DNA of 64,000 nucleotides from Linyphia triangularis (GCA_963978545.1 OZ021732.1:23942688-24006687); one strand, 5' to 3'. Positions 43,756 to 55,785 are shown, counted from the first letter of the stretch. Numbers and translations are program-made. Notes: generated by a model not told the origin, from the sequence alone.

Positions 43756-45824
43756 GGGTGATTCTCCAGTAATTGACCACATGCTAGTAGTTCACCAAAA
43801 TGACAAAAAGGAAGTAAACAAGGATTTTTGTGATTGTATTCTAATTTTTATTGGTTAAAATATATCCAATAACTAATGAAAGCCACTGGCAAAAGTTATA
43901 GGTGTAATCAAGCTTCCAATTGAATGTTAAAAATTAACAAACACAAAGGTATATCACAAGCCTCATATGAGTGACTGACACTATTAGTGAAGGGTGGTTT
44001 AGCTTCTCTGGGATTTTTTAGCATCAACATGAATAATTTAATTCCTAAATGGTTTAATATAAATAATGTATGTAGATCATTTATGATTGTTTTATATTAA
44101 TATACAAGTAATTTTTCTTTAAACTAATAAACAAATTATGAATAACAGATGGTTAATTACTGATCAGGCTAAGTGTTATGTTTTTAGTAAATGACCAAAA
44201 TGGTCAACTACTAAATTTTTACTTACTTGCATATTTTCTGGGAAAAAAAAAGTGACAACAAAGGTTTATACTTTTATTGCAATCTTCACTTACTATTTGT
44301 CCAGAAAAATAGATTTTTTCAGTAATTGACCAATGTGGTTAATTTGTGTCGATAAGAGTGTAAAGTATTAGTTTTTCAACTTTAGAATACAAAAGTAATT
44401 CATTTTTAAACACTAAGGATTTTCTTATTGCATGTGTACATTAGACATTTTTTAAATATACTAGGCTTACTTTCTTGACATAATTTTTTTTTAAAAGTCA
44501 AGAAATGGTCAAAAGTCAATTTTAAGTATACTTCCACTTTACCCCACACAAATATTATGTAGGTTAATTGCAATGTTTATTTAAACTAACACTTTAGTAC
44601 ATAAAATGTTGGCTATTAGAATTTTATAAATTGTTTTAATTTCCTGGAAAATTCAAAAAATCAGATAAAATGGTCTGTTGAAAGAGAAAAGCATTGGTCA
44701 AAGTTAAACCGGAAAATTTCCAGATCACTAACACCCTTGTAATTATCAAAATTACTTTTCACACTTTAATTGAATAAGATATATGTTTAGTAATATTTTT
44801 TAATATGAACAGGAAAAAATTAAAGTAGAAAACTAACTTAAATATCAATAAGAAATTGAGTTAAATAAATCTGTAAGGAAGTTTTTTTTCTAGTTTTAAG
44901 TATATACTTCAGGCTATAAGAATTCTGAAATCATTAAAATTAAACACTCATGGAAGGAAAAAAATCCTTTTTCAAGTACACTGAAGAGGACTTGAAATCT
45001 ACACTTTTTCAAGTAAGAGAAAAAAATGGGAAAATAAGAGAAACATCCAGAAAATACAACATTCCTTATTCTACATTAATTAATAAGCGAAGAGGGAAAA
45101 CTCCAGAATTTAGAAAAATAGGCCCACCAACAATTCTTACACCCTCGGAAGAAACTCTTCTATGTAATTGGATAAATGCCAATGCAAGAAAAGGATTTCC
45201 ATTAGATAAACAGATGCTTTCTGAAACTGTTCAAGAAATAATATCCTCTAAATTCGATTCTTTTCATCCAAATCTTTTTCAGAATTGGGAAAGAGTAGGA
45301 TTATATAGTCTTTTCTATATTATTTTGATTTTCTTGTTTTAGTTTTTTGAGTAAAATACGCATAATTATCTAACAGTCTAACTAACTTTGATAATCTAAG
45401 TTTATAAAACCATCTTAGTATATTTTTCACTGATGTTCCTGTATTTTCATTGATTAAAATTGATTATATTTATTTTTACTTCCTTTTTTTAATTCATTTA
45501 ATAGTTAATTTATGAATATTAGAGCATATTATAACAGAATTTAACAATTAATCTTTGGTTTTATTCTGGAAAAGTGGTCAATGGCTGTGATCAATTACTA
45601 ATGTCTACTTGGTCAATTACTGGCAAAATTGCTTTTGATAAGAAATTCTGATGATATTTTAAATTGTATAAAGGACTGGAACACCATGTTAATTTATTAT
45701 TGAGCTTCATTAATCAATTGATATTTCGGAAAATTTTCATAATATTCCATTAATAATTTTTCAAGAAAAAAAATTAAATGTGTAGAAACTTGCACTAAAT
45801 GGTCAATTACTGGTAGGTTCACCC
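43756..45824 (+). mobile_element. pogo-type (Tc1/mariner superfamily) element with TA target duplication
   Basis: The inverted ends are GGGTGATTCTCCAGTAATTG and CAATTACTGGTAGGTTCACCC, flanked by TA at 43754-43755 and 45825-45826. The end motif GGTCAATTACTG is repeated internally at least six more times in both orientations (about 44150, 44190-44210, 44320, 45570-45625). It carries a truncated transposase and no DDE domain, so it is not autonomous. Confidence 0.88.
44950..45342 (+). pseudogene. N-terminal DNA-binding part of a pogo/Tigger-like transposase
   Basis: A 130-codon open frame. Residues about 8-55 form a pipsqueak-type helix-turn-helix (YTEEDLKSTLFQVREKNGKI, then TSRKYNIPYSTLINKRRGK). 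Residues about 60-105 start the CENP-B-type second domain (LTPSEETLLCNWINANARKG). Then the frame drifts into hydrophobic, non-homologous residues (YSLFYIILIFLF) and stops. Family proteins are several times longer and end in a DDE nuclease domain, which is missing here, so this is an internal-deletion product. A DNA-binding-only protein could in principle be made and repress relatives, but I see no evidence of that. Confidence 0.8.
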
Positions 45825-45826
45825 TA

Positions 45827-46439
45827 CTTTATTGTAATTTTTTTATCTTTAAAAACGCTACTACAAAGTAACTACAGTGCAGCGGTAAAACTCTAAAATT
45901 AAAAGTGTTGAAACGAATTTGATCTTAATTCTAATTAGTTATAGCTCATATTTTATTCTCCAAAGCTAAGAACGTTTTCGGAACAGATGTAGTGTACGAC
46001 ATTTAGCGATTAGAAAATTCGCTAAAATTAAAAACAGCTACTAAAATAATATTAAAATATGAATGAAATTAAAATATAAAGTAAAATCAGTTGCCAGAAA
46101 CAGCATTTATCTGGAAAAAAACTGCCAAATAAAATTGCGCCAATGAAATGTGCTATACTACATCTGTACTACATTTTTAATGTGCTTTCATTAAAATCAC
46201 ATGTAAAGGCCTTTCAGAACTCCAACCGGTTAACATGCGTTACGCCTCCCCCTGGCGACTTTGCAAAATGCTGCAAAGTTGAACTGACACTACTACTGAA
46301 TTGAACTACAGGTTTGCCGAAATGGATGCCAAGTTCTAATGCAACCATATAGATGCTGGGATACCATACTTAGTGCAAAATTCCTCTAAAAAAGGGGGAA
46401 GCGTATGACGTATTTTAATTTTCCAACCTTAAGTGATGA
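45827..46439. other. AT-rich spacer, nothing recognised
   Basis: No open frame or repeat of note between the pogo element and the next TIR element. Confidence 0.5.
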
Positions 46440-46444
46440 CTTTT

Positions 46445-49124
46445 CATGGTTCGTACGGTCCTTAAAAGTCCTTAAAAACTCGAAAAAATTTCTAAGGCCC
46501 TTAAAAGTTCTTATTTTTTAAAAAAATCCTTAGAAGTCCTTATTTTTTTCCAAGTTAAAAACCAATGTTAACGAAATTTGGAGATCATCATTTAAAGTGT
46601 TTTCATCCTTCCTGCCTTTTTTGTTTAAAAAAAAAAAAAAAATTTCCCCGAAAATAGCATCTTTTTTGAAAAAAAAAAGCAAAATTTTCAAATGGAATGC
46701 AATATGCGGATCACCCCTACCGAAATCGCCTGTTGCGCATACGTATTCATGTACAAACGTGCCACGCACAGACCAGTGCTGAAGTCATTGAATGGCTTTT
46801 GATGCCAGGTGCATCATTAGTAGGTAGATTGGTGGGGTCCGTCCCAAAAATTACGAGTAAGCATGTATGCCTATTTCATACGTACCTTGATTAAGTGTAT
46901 GCCTCTGGATTTTTTTTACCATGCCTCCTTACTTAAAATAGAGATGAAAGTTATTGGAAACGGTAGTTTAAAACTTATTCTAAGGTATATAAACCATAAA
47001 GTGTTTTTTACGAAGCATTTAAAAAGAATATATTTCCGCACCGATACGCGAAATCGCGATGCTCTCTTACTAAATTTAGGGGAACGTTTTGTGTAATTTT
47101 AGCTAATGCTAATAAATTTCTGAACGTCCGTTTTATATTTGAAATTAAATATCACAGGGTTGTACAAAATCCCGGATCATTTCCGATTTAAAATGTATAT
47201 ACACATCTTTTAAAACCTATAATAGTAGCTGCATGTATGACAAAAAATTGCAGTTTTAAACAGAATTTGATCTGATTTTGGAAATAAAAATTCACATATT
47301 TTAAGACATAGTCCAAGTTCTTTAATTAGAATATTCTTTTTGTGATATCATGAATCTGGTATGCTTTTAATAGTCAACAAAAAGTACGGCTAAATTTGGA
47401 GAAATACTATCTCCTGTCTAACAATGGCTAAGCCTAAAAAGTAAAGTTAAACGGTTGGGGTTGATCCAATTTTAGGAAATTTTTCATTGAAGTTGTTTGC
47501 AAATACTTTATTAACATTCTTAGCTAAATATTACAGTTATAAATTGCTATCTTTGTACAAATCAGGGTGGTGACAGACCAGGAATTCAGGGAAATGTCAG
47601 GGAATTTCACTCTTGTGGACAACTCTGGGAATTTCGTACAATTACTCTTTAATCAGGGAATTTTAAAATATTTGAGAGTTTCTTTTCTTGCATTCCCTGT
47701 GTGGGTGCGGACATCTATCTCGGATCGCGTCACGTGAAGTGGATGCCGTGAAGTCAGCGCCGTATTGTTAGAAAAAAATCCTGAAACTTCAATCTGACTG
47801 CATCCTTTAGAGACATGATTATTTTCTTCTTTGCTCGCGTTTTTTATCAACAGAATATATTAGAACTCAAATTATTTACATATTATTTATGTTAGATTTT
47901 TAGTTACCTTTTAACTTAGAAGCGTGGCCGCCAGTAGCCTTTCAATTAAAAAAATCTTCTAATTTTAATCTAACTGCATCCTTTACAGATATGATTATTT
48001 TTCTTCTTGACTTGGATATTTTGTCAACAGAATATATTAGAGCTCTAAATTCCTTAATATTTAAAATTGATTCCATCAGATTTTTTCGTTTTTTTTTTTA
48101 ACCGTTTTAGAGCTGTGTTACAGTTTTGCAACAATCCTAAAAGCATTCATAAGCAAAAATGCTTAGATCCTACTGTACTTGATTTTTTTTTTTTTTTTTT
48201 TTTTTATACTTTTATTTTGATATTTTATTGAACACAATTAACTGAAAGTGATGTGTGTGAATTTTTAATCTTTTAATTAATGTTTTCATTTTTTTTTCGT
48301 GCTCTAAAGATGCTTGTTTTGATTTTTAGATTTTGGAGCAATTATGCTTAGACTATTTAAAATTACATTAACTTATAAAATTGTATATTTTTAAATTAGC
48401 CATTATTTTCTGTTTCGTTTTTTGAATGATAACATCGACAGAGAGACATCAAGGAATTTTCTGGCAATCAGTGAAATGTCAGGGAATTTGGTTTCTTGAA
48501 TTCTCTAGCCACCCTGCAAATGAATATTTTATGAAAATCTTACTAAGTGTAGATGTTTTTCTTTATATTCAATAATTTTCTTTTAATCACATTCCAACAG
48601 AGGTGGGACTGGAGCATTTTTAATTGATATTTTAGTATTTTAATATCATTTAACTTTTGAGTTTTAAAATATTTTTTGAAGAAGTTTTTAATTCCTGCCC
48701 TTTTGAGCATTATTGTTAAAATTTTGAAATCATTGTTAGTTTAAATGTATTCATCGTGGTAGAAAAATAAAATAATGTAGAAATTATGACAGAAAACTAG
48801 TTACGAAATTTTGCAATTTGCTTTAAAAGTACCCTCGGAAACAGGAGATTATTAAAAATATGCATAATTTATATTGCACTTCAAGAATTTAAACTACATT
48901 TAGTAAAAGTATAACTATATCTCAAAATGATTGGTTATAATCATAAGGAATTAAAAGAAATTTCATTCATGAATTTTAATATGCATTAAAATTTTCTTTT
49001 CATTCAATTTCTCCCCATCGCACCCAATCACAAAGAAAATTGAGGTCCTTAAAAAGTTAACAAAGTCCTTAGAAAGTCCTTAAAAAGTCCTTATTTTTTA
49101 TTTTGAAAATCTGTATGAACCATG
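46445..49124. mobile_element. TIR element (CATGGTTCGTACGG) with 5-bp duplication CTTTT, containing R1-like sequence
   Basis: The ends CATGGTTCGTACGG and CTGTATGAACCATG are inverted, with CTTTT at 46440-46444 and 49125-49129. Just inside each end are iterated TCCTTAAAAGTCCTTA motifs in opposite orientations. The interior (about 46665-48860) is collinear with family R1, and a CAGGGTGG element is inserted at 47563. Non-coding. Confidence 0.75.
47563..48516. mobile_element. CAGGGTGG TIR element with 5-bp duplication CAAAT
   Basis: The ends CAGGGTGGTGACAGACC and TCTCTAGCCACCCTG are flanked exactly by CAAAT at 47558-47562 and 48517-48521. Removing it restores the R1-type sequence. It shares GGGAAATGTCAGGGAATTT motifs with 6638-7505 and 7895-8284. 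A direct repeat inside (about 47770-47870 and 47950-48050, both with TCTAACTGCATCC-like text) suggests an internal duplication. Confidence 0.85.
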
Positions 49125-49129
49125 CTTTT

Positions 49130-50147
49130 GAGGCTCAAAAAACTAAATTTTTCTTGCAAAATTATAAAAGAATTGCTGTTGATACTCTCACTAAAAGTTG
49201 AAATTTCTGGTCAAAAGTGACAAGGTTGCAATTATTTTAGATAATGTCTCTTTTCTCACAGCTACAATATATGTTTTCAACTATTTTTGATTCAGCCTAA
49301 TTATGTCGCATCTGCCACATCTCTCTTTAAAGTAGTAGTTCGTGCCTTTTCCCTCCATTAAAATCAAGTGTCTTCTAAAGTGCTATTTTATGACCTTCTT
49401 TCTCGCCCTTCTATAAATTCAATGGCCGAAAAATGGACATTTCACTAAATTCCTATGAAAAAAATACACTTTCAAAATTCTACTTTTATAATAAAAATCA
49501 TGTAAAACTCTTACTTAAAATATTTTATTGAATGTGCATGTTTTCCATGAAATATTTTTCTTTGACACTGAGCATATTTTATATTTGAAATCAAATTTTG
49601 GATTTTTCACCCTAAAAAAGTGGGAAATGAAATTGAAAGTTTTTCATAAAAACAGAATGCTGTAAGAGCCTGAATAGTAAATTCTTCTAAGACAGGCCTC
49701 TCATAATTCTCTTTAGCTTCACACTTATACACTTTAGGTATATGAAATTTTTTGGTAACCATTTGGCTTTGGGATAAAAGATAAATGGTTACATTTTCAT
49801 TAGCTGGGTACCAGTTACGCAGTTATTGCCATACCTAAATGTTTACTGTTTGTTATGAGAATTATTAATGATTTGCTAATCTATAGGGCTGTAATTTAAT
49901 AGTTTTTAGCTGGTACCCAGCTAACAGTATAGTACTGATAAATTGGTATTTATGGTTATCTCGTCAACCATTGCCTCTTTTTGTTGGTGAAAAATGTTAA
50001 AACTTCGTAGCCTGTTCGGATAACATTCAGAGCCTTTCTGAGGAATTCTTCAATTGCGTAATGAACCAGGCATTCGTTTGATGGACTAAGGCAGCGGGTC
50101 CCAAACTTTTTAGTTGCGCGGACCATCTATTATATAAATAAGACTTT
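49130..50147. other. Spacer with a perfect 13-bp inverted repeat
   Basis: TAGCTGGGTACCA (49801-49813) and TGGTACCCAGCTA (49911-49923) face each other across 97 bp. At 50091 a CAGCGGGTCCCAAACTTTTT motif resembles the left end of a hAT-like family; its partner was not found. No coding sequence. Confidence 0.5.
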
Positions 50148-51443
50148 GAGGGCCATATTTCTAAATAGGCTAAGTAGGCTGCAGCCTAGAGCGGCAAATT
50201 TTTATGGGGCGGCAGTTTGGCAATTTATTCAAAAGTTAAAATGAAATATTTCAGACATTAATAAAATTTTCCGTACGAATTTAAGAATACATGTTACTTA
50301 AAAATATGTTTTAGTCCTTGTACATAGCCTACTTTGTAAAACTGTAACAAAATACAAATTCACAGCATGTAATCTTGTGTTATAACTTTCTTGTAGTGCA
50401 ATCTAATTTGGTTTGACAACACTGGCACAAGTGTAGTGATTCGATATAACATCATTGTAGCCCATCTGGCAACACTGTTGGTGAAAGGCCCAGTGGCTCC
50501 GCTGTCAGTGGTGTAGTGTCAGTCTAGTCGGTCCGAGTGAAAAGCTGCAATTCATGTCTATCGGTATGCACCACAGGATCTTTGACGATTGTGTTGAGCA
50601 AGGCGTGTTTCTGTTGTTTGTTACGATTTTGCCTTCTTATAGTTTAAAATTTCCAATACATATTGTACAGTTTTTAACAAGTTGGAAACTCCCTACTAGC
50701 TACTGTGAGTGACGGTAGGAAGAGACTCAATGGCTCTAAATACTAAAAATTAACAAAACTGAAATTTCAAGAACAAGACCATGTTCTGAAAAAAAAAACA
50801 AAAAAAAAACCCCACCTGGATTTGTTTTTTAAAACTAATAGTTTGCTCGTGGAAGAAAAGATTGTGCGGGAGAACACAGTTTTTCCTTCCTTAGAAGAGT
50901 TAAGAACTATCTGCGAACTAGTATTTCTGAAATATGGTTAAACTCACTTTCATTGCTTTGTATTGAGGCAAATACAACAAAAACACTTTCATAAGTGGAC
51001 ATTATTAATTAGTTTGCCATTAAGAAATCTCGTAAGAAAGCTATGTAAATTTGAACGTAAAGATTACGTGGGGTGAGTTATTTTTGAGAAGTTTGTATAT
51101 TTTTCAACAAATAAACCAGTAATTAACTACATTTTGTGCAATTTCATTTCACTGTGTTGGACACTTAATTCAAATTGAACACAGTTCTTCAATTACGTAA
51201 AAGATGGTCATTAGCATTAAAATATAAAAATATGTTTCAAATAGTGATCACTAATCTCCAAGAACAAATTAATTAAGTTTAAAACCCATTTAATTTTTTA
51301 ACAGATCTTAAAACAAGTAGAAAATTAATTTGATTATATAATTGTGTAAACCATTGAAATTGTAATTTTATCTAAACTAAATGAACTTTATGTTTAAAAA
51401 AGAGGAAAACACCAATGAACTCTATCCTTTTGTTGTATAAAAC

Positions 51444-52982
51444 ACAGAGTTCATCCTAGGCATTTTTCGAGGGGCGGCGCGCCCTGCCTGCCCTTTTTCT
51501 ATAAAAATAGCGCCCTTCCTGCCCTTTTTCAGAAAAAATTTCATCCTGAAAGAATTCGAAAAACTTTCGTTTTTTCCCCTCCCAACAGTACGCAATATGT
51601 GGATCACCCCTACTGAAATCGGCTGTCGCGCATGCGCATTCATGTTCAAACGCGCAACGTATATATCAGGGACTGAAACCATTGAGTAGATGTCCACATA
51701 ACGTGCTTCATTAGTAGGTGGATTGTAGGGCGCCGTCTTACAATTTCCCAAGTGCACATTAGTAAACTCCGATGGCCATTTCGTACGTGTTTTGATTAAG
51801 TGTATTTCGCTGGATTTTTACTATGCCTCCTTCAAAATAGTGAAGAAAGGAATTTGAAAGACTTGAATAACTTAGTTAAAGGTTTATAACTATCAAATGT
51901 TTACACTAAGAATTTAAAAAGAATATTTCCGTTTGGACACGCGTAATCGCGATGTCCTCCTGTTAAATTTAGGGGGTGTTTTTGGTAATTTGCCTGTTAC
52001 CAATTAATTTCTAAACATCCGTTTCATATTTAAAATTAAACATAACAGGAATGCAACCAAAATCCCAGATTATTTCCGATTTTTAAAAAAAATAAAACTT
52101 TCATTATAGCTTACATAATAGCAGCATGCACGGCAAAAAAATCGCCGTTTTGACGCTAAATTTGATCCGATTTTTAAAATAAAAAAAATGCAAACATTTC
52201 AGGACATAGTCCAAGTTCTTTAGTCGGAACACTCCTTGTGATATCCCACAATGAATAATGTTCAATTTGGAGAAACTCTATTCTCTATCTGACAATAGCA
52301 AACCTAAGAAATAAAGTTTAAGGTTGATTCATTCAAACTTTAGAAAATTTTGAAAGAGTGAAAAGTTATTATCTTAACACATTTTCAAGCTGACCAAACG
52401 GTATAGTGGTTAGCGTGCTAGCTTCTAGACCGCGAGGTTGCAGGTTCGAGTCCCGTGTTGGCATGGGTGTTTGTAAATGTATGTTGGCTTGTCTAATGAC
52501 GAATGTTTCGGCGCATTATAGCCCTCGTGTTGCTGACGGTGCCAGATAATCTGAAAACAACCAACCAACCTAACACATTTTCATTATACTAAAACATTCT
52601 TATCTTAATTTCACTGTATTATAAATTGATAATTTTATAAAAATTACTATTTGATGAAAATTTTACTGTGTATCTTGCACTTTAATTTTAATAATTTTCT
52701 CAGTCTCATTCCAGCAGAATTAGGAATGAAGCATTTTATCAGTATTTTGATATCTTTTAAGTTTCTGAGCGAGTTTTTCATTCACGGATTTTTGCATTAT
52801 AATTTTTTTTTCTCCAGAATATTGAAAATTATTTATCGTGGTAGAAAAGTATAACAATATTGAAATTGTGGCAGAAAACGAGTATTTCTGCAATTTGCCA
52901 TAAAAGTGCCCTCGTAAACAGGAAGTGCCCTTTTTTTGGAAAATAGCACCCTGCCCTTTTTCATTTCTATGTTGAACTCTGT
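51444..52982 (+). mobile_element. Complete R1 TIR element, 1.54 kb, 5-bp duplication AAAAC
   Basis: The termini ACAGAGTTCA and TGAACTCTGT are perfect 10-bp inverted repeats, with AAAAC at 51439-51443 and 52983-52987. Both ends carry GGGCAG-type GC blocks (CTGCCTGCCCTTTTT and ACCCTGCCCTTTTT, the latter with spaced AAATAGC). It is non-coding: no transposase frame. Partial copies lie at 1-458, 479-5109, about 2926-3625 and inside 46445-49124. A SINE sits inside at 52387. Confidence 0.85.
52387..52570 (+). mobile_element. tRNA-derived SINE with 12-bp target duplication
   Basis: A tRNA-like head with an A box (TAGTGGTTAGCG) and B box (GGTTCGAGTCC) is followed by a body of about 110 bp ending in AACCAACCAACC. 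TAACACATTTTC flanks it at 52375-52386 and 52571-52582. The 184-bp insert is absent from the other R1 copies at this position. It is a retrotransposed pol III-type element, not a working tRNA gene. Confidence 0.88.
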
Positions 52983-53076
52983 AAAACAAATGTATTAAGC
53001 AAATATGAGCTATAGAGGGAGCAGCAAATAAACTTTAGCCTATAGGTGTCGTACTCTTAAATCCGGCCCTGGGCCC

Positions 53077-53345
53077 ATTAGCTAAGAGAATATGTGTGTG
53101 TACGTGCTTCAGTAATTAGTAAAACAAGAAGGAATAAACAATAATTTTTTTTAAAGAAATTAACTTTATTGTATTCACTTTGCTCTCACAATTAAGAAAA
53201 CTATAAAACAAGTGGTCAAAGTTAAAAAAAAAAATCAATGAGATTGATGACATTGTTTGTCCCCATAAGAGAGTTAATATCTAGATTAAAACTGGATAGT
53301 TTCAGCCATGCTGTTGAATTTACGCATTATTCACTCGTTACACCA
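53077..53345. other. Spacer, nothing recognised
   Basis: AT-rich sequence between the hAT relic and the tandem duplication. Confidence 0.4.
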
Positions 53346-53735
53346 TCAAAGAATACATTTGAATAATTTGATTGTTGCTAACAATCGAGTGATTCGATTG
53401 TTTCCATCTCAATCCTTGAAGCTCCTATAATATTTAAGGACCTGAGAAGCAAAGGGGTCCAAGTGACTTTTTCTTTAACTTTTGAGAAAATACACTTTAA
53501 AGTTTCTAATTTATATTACTCTTGCGTGAAAATTATCTGTTCAAAGAATACATTTGAATAATTTGATTGTTGCTAACAATCGAGTGATTCGATTGTTTCC
53601 ATCTCAATCCTTGAAGCTCCTATAATATTTAAGGACCTGAGAAGCAAAGGGGTCTAAGTGACTTTTTCTTTAACTTTTGAGAAAATACACTTTAAAGTTT
53701 CTAATTTATATTACTCTTGCGTGAAAATTATCTGT
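53346..53735 (+). repeat. Two 195-bp tandem copies, one visible mismatch
   Basis: The unit starting TCAAAGAATACATTTGAATA runs 53346-53540 and again 53541-53735. The only difference I see is GGGGTCCAAG against GGGGTCTAAG. It ends about 460 bp before the DCAF13 start codon. Confidence 0.92.
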
Positions 53736-53860
53736 TGTTCAAATACTATCGTCTGCAATAAAGATATCACTAGTTTTCATAGAATTTAATATAAATAAAC
53801 TTTTATGTATATTTTATCAAAAGTTGAGAAATGTCACCTGGACCCTTTGCTTCTCAGTCC
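53438..53860. mobile_element. MITE with about 55-bp inverted ends, partly duplicated
   Basis: GGACCTGAGAAGCAAAGGGG at the left and CCCTTTGCTTCTCAGTCC at the right are inverted. The similarity continues about 40 bp inwards (GTGACATTTCTC / AACTTTTGATAAAATATAC). The left part lies in the 195-bp tandem duplication, so there are two left ends (53438 and 53633). No target duplication identified. Confidence 0.65.
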
Positions 53861-54198
53861 TTCATTTATCTAGGATTAAATTCTCGACTAGCGTTCACGA
53901 CCCAGTACCACGCTACTCGAGGCTCATGGGTTGGAACCTCTGAACTATGGGAATTCTTTTTGTAAACTGTCTCATTAACAAGGTTGATATGCAAGTTCTT
54001 ATAAATGATTCATTGTTGAAACCTTTTAGTTTTCTTTCTAACTAGTTTTATAGCTGTAGAATGTTTGCTTTTTTTTGGCTCCAAATAAAGTAAAGTGCTA
54101 TTATTTTCTGTCTGTAATTTATAAACGAAAAAGTCCCTTTTTATTTTAGGTATCAAAGAAAGTTCTATGTCAGTCAGAAACACTTGAAAATATTTAAA
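53861..54198 (+). other. Upstream region of DCAF13 / possible 5' UTR
   Basis: It contains the 5' leader of DCAF13 after a possible acceptor near 54150. A slightly more complex segment lies at 53880-53960. I see no clear TATA box, initiator or CpG island. Confidence 0.35.
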
Positions 54199-54268
54199 AT
54201 GAAAGTCAAAGTATTGTCAAGAAACCCAGATGACTATTTAAGAGAAACAAAGCATGATATACACAAAA
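54199..54268 (+). CDS. DCAF13: DCAF13/SOF1 homologue, coding exon 1
   Basis: It encodes the conserved N-terminus MKVKVLSRNPDDYLRETKHD, matching the highly conserved start of DCAF13 (yeast Sof1). DCAF13 is a WD40 protein of the small-subunit processome, acting in the nucleolus on 18S pre-rRNA, and a DDB1-CUL4 substrate receptor in animals. 23 codons plus one base, then the donor GTAAGT at 54269. An acceptor-like TTTTATTTTAG precedes about 50 bases upstream, so the 5' UTR may be spliced. Confidence 0.92.
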
Positions 54269-54940
54269 GTAAGTAAATATTCAATTTTATACTGCAACAT
54301 GTGTTGTGTTTTGGCATTCTTGAGTTTACTTAACTTTGAAGTATGATGTTGTTAATTTATCGTCTCTGCAAAAATCCTCAATCACATGACTAATACACTC
54401 TTAATATTGAATATCCACTCTACTTCTTTTTCTGTGTTATTGAAATTACAAAAAGAATCGTGTATTCTAAATGGGGTAACAAAACCTGGAAATTGAAGAA
54501 ATATTAGGAATTTTTTTTGAATTTTAGAAAAATTTGAATTTCAAAGAAAAGCCAAGAAAGCATAAGGTTTTCAATACATGTTTCTTGCCTGTGATATAGC
54601 CATAACTGTTTTACCACTATGATATTTTAATTTTCTGAATATATAATAAAATCAGGATAATCTATCAGCCAAATCATAAAATAACAGTTAATTTTTGTGT
54701 TATTCCCCTCCCCACATTAACCTCTCTTTAGCTTTTGTAGTACATTTCTACACAGTTGTTGAAAGTGCAAATCAATAATCTAACCCTCTCCTTTATATGC
54801 AACTGATAGCATCTAAAATCAGCCAGTCACAATATATTTAGCATATGAATTATGACCTTTGAATTTTTATGATTATTAGTAAGATTTTTTTCATTAGGGA
54901 GATTAGGAATATATACTATAGTTGCTCTTTTCCCTTTTAG

Positions 54941-55140
54941 TTCAAAGGAATTTTGATCCTTCCCTCCACCCCTTTGAAGTTGCCAGGGAATACACCAGAA
55001 GTTTGAATGCGACAAAGTTGGAGCGTTTGTTTGCAAAGCCCTTCCTCTTTTCTCTGGATGGTCACAAGGATGGTATCCAGTGCATGTTGAAGCACCCTAC
55101 ATCTCTCTCTGTCATGTTCTCTGGAGCTTACGATGGAGAG
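54941..55140 (+). CDS. DCAF13: DCAF13/SOF1 homologue, coding exon 2
   Basis: Residues about 24-90: NFDPSLHPFEVAREYTRSLN, then KLERLFAKPFLFSLDGHKDG and the first WD repeat ending SGAYDGE. Acceptor CCCTTTTAG (54932-54940), donor GAG/GTAGGT (55141). The one-base overhang of exon 1 plus TT completes an Ile codon. 70 + 200 bases give exactly 90 codons. Confidence 0.95.
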
Positions 55141-55677
55141 GTAGGTCCTGATTTTGTTTATTTATTACCGTGTTTTTGATGGTATATAAGTAGCTCAATG
55201 ATAAAAGACAAAGAATTTTGTTTTAAAGTATTAGGGTAAAGATATTTTTGTTATATTAAAAGCTTTTGATTTGACAAGTTTGATCTGAATTTTTTTTTTA
55301 TTACCCATGCTGCACAGCTTGTCTGAAGGCTTTAAAGTTATTACAGGGGTCGCATTCAACTTAATATTCCTTAAATTTTTGTTTCTTCCTAACATTTTAC
55401 TTAAATTTTAAATTTTTCGATAATGAGGAACATTAATATTTTTTGGTTTTATTTTCAAATAAAAGTAGAGAAAAAAACCATGAAAAACAATACAATTCTT
55501 TCAAAAATTTGAGCTCTGATAGATAGTTAAAAAAAATATTTAGTTTTTCACTTTGGGCGATTTGGCGGTTAAAAGCTACTTTTGCTGCTGAAAAAGCTAC
55601 TGAAATTTTTTTTACAATTTATATATATTGCAATAGTTGGCTTTTGAAATTCATTTATCTCTTTTTAATCTCATTAG

Positions 55678-55785
55678 ATTCGAATGTGGAATTTACAAAC
55701 ACAGAAATGCATGCATTCTGTGCAAGCACATGATGGAATTGTTCGGGGCCTAACTATGCCACTCAGTGGAGATCGCCTATTATCA
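55678..55785 (+). CDS. DCAF13: DCAF13/SOF1 homologue, coding exon 3
   Basis: 36 codons, phase 0 at both ends. It completes WD repeat 1 (IRMWNLQTQKCMHSVQAHDG) and starts the next blade (IVRGLTMPLSGDRLLS). Acceptor CTCATTAG, donor TCA/GTAAGG. Confidence 0.95.

Larger units (their letters stand above)
50148..53076. mobile_element. Probable hAT relic containing a nested R1 element
   Basis: The right end AAATCCGGCCCTG (53064-53076) and a left sequence GAGGGCCATATTTCTAA (50148) look like decayed inverted ends; TAGGCTAA follows inside both. At 50700-50950 there are fragments like a transposase N-terminus (KRLNGSKY-type). The R1 element at 51444 splits it. No clear 8-bp duplication, so the ends are tentative. 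Confidence 0.4.

Noticed and set aside
52387..52480. A functional tRNA gene
   Set aside because: The tRNA-like head continues into a SINE body and the whole is bracketed by a 12-bp target duplication.
54827..55036. Minus-strand frame over DCAF13 exon 2
   Set aside because: Shadow of the real + strand exon.
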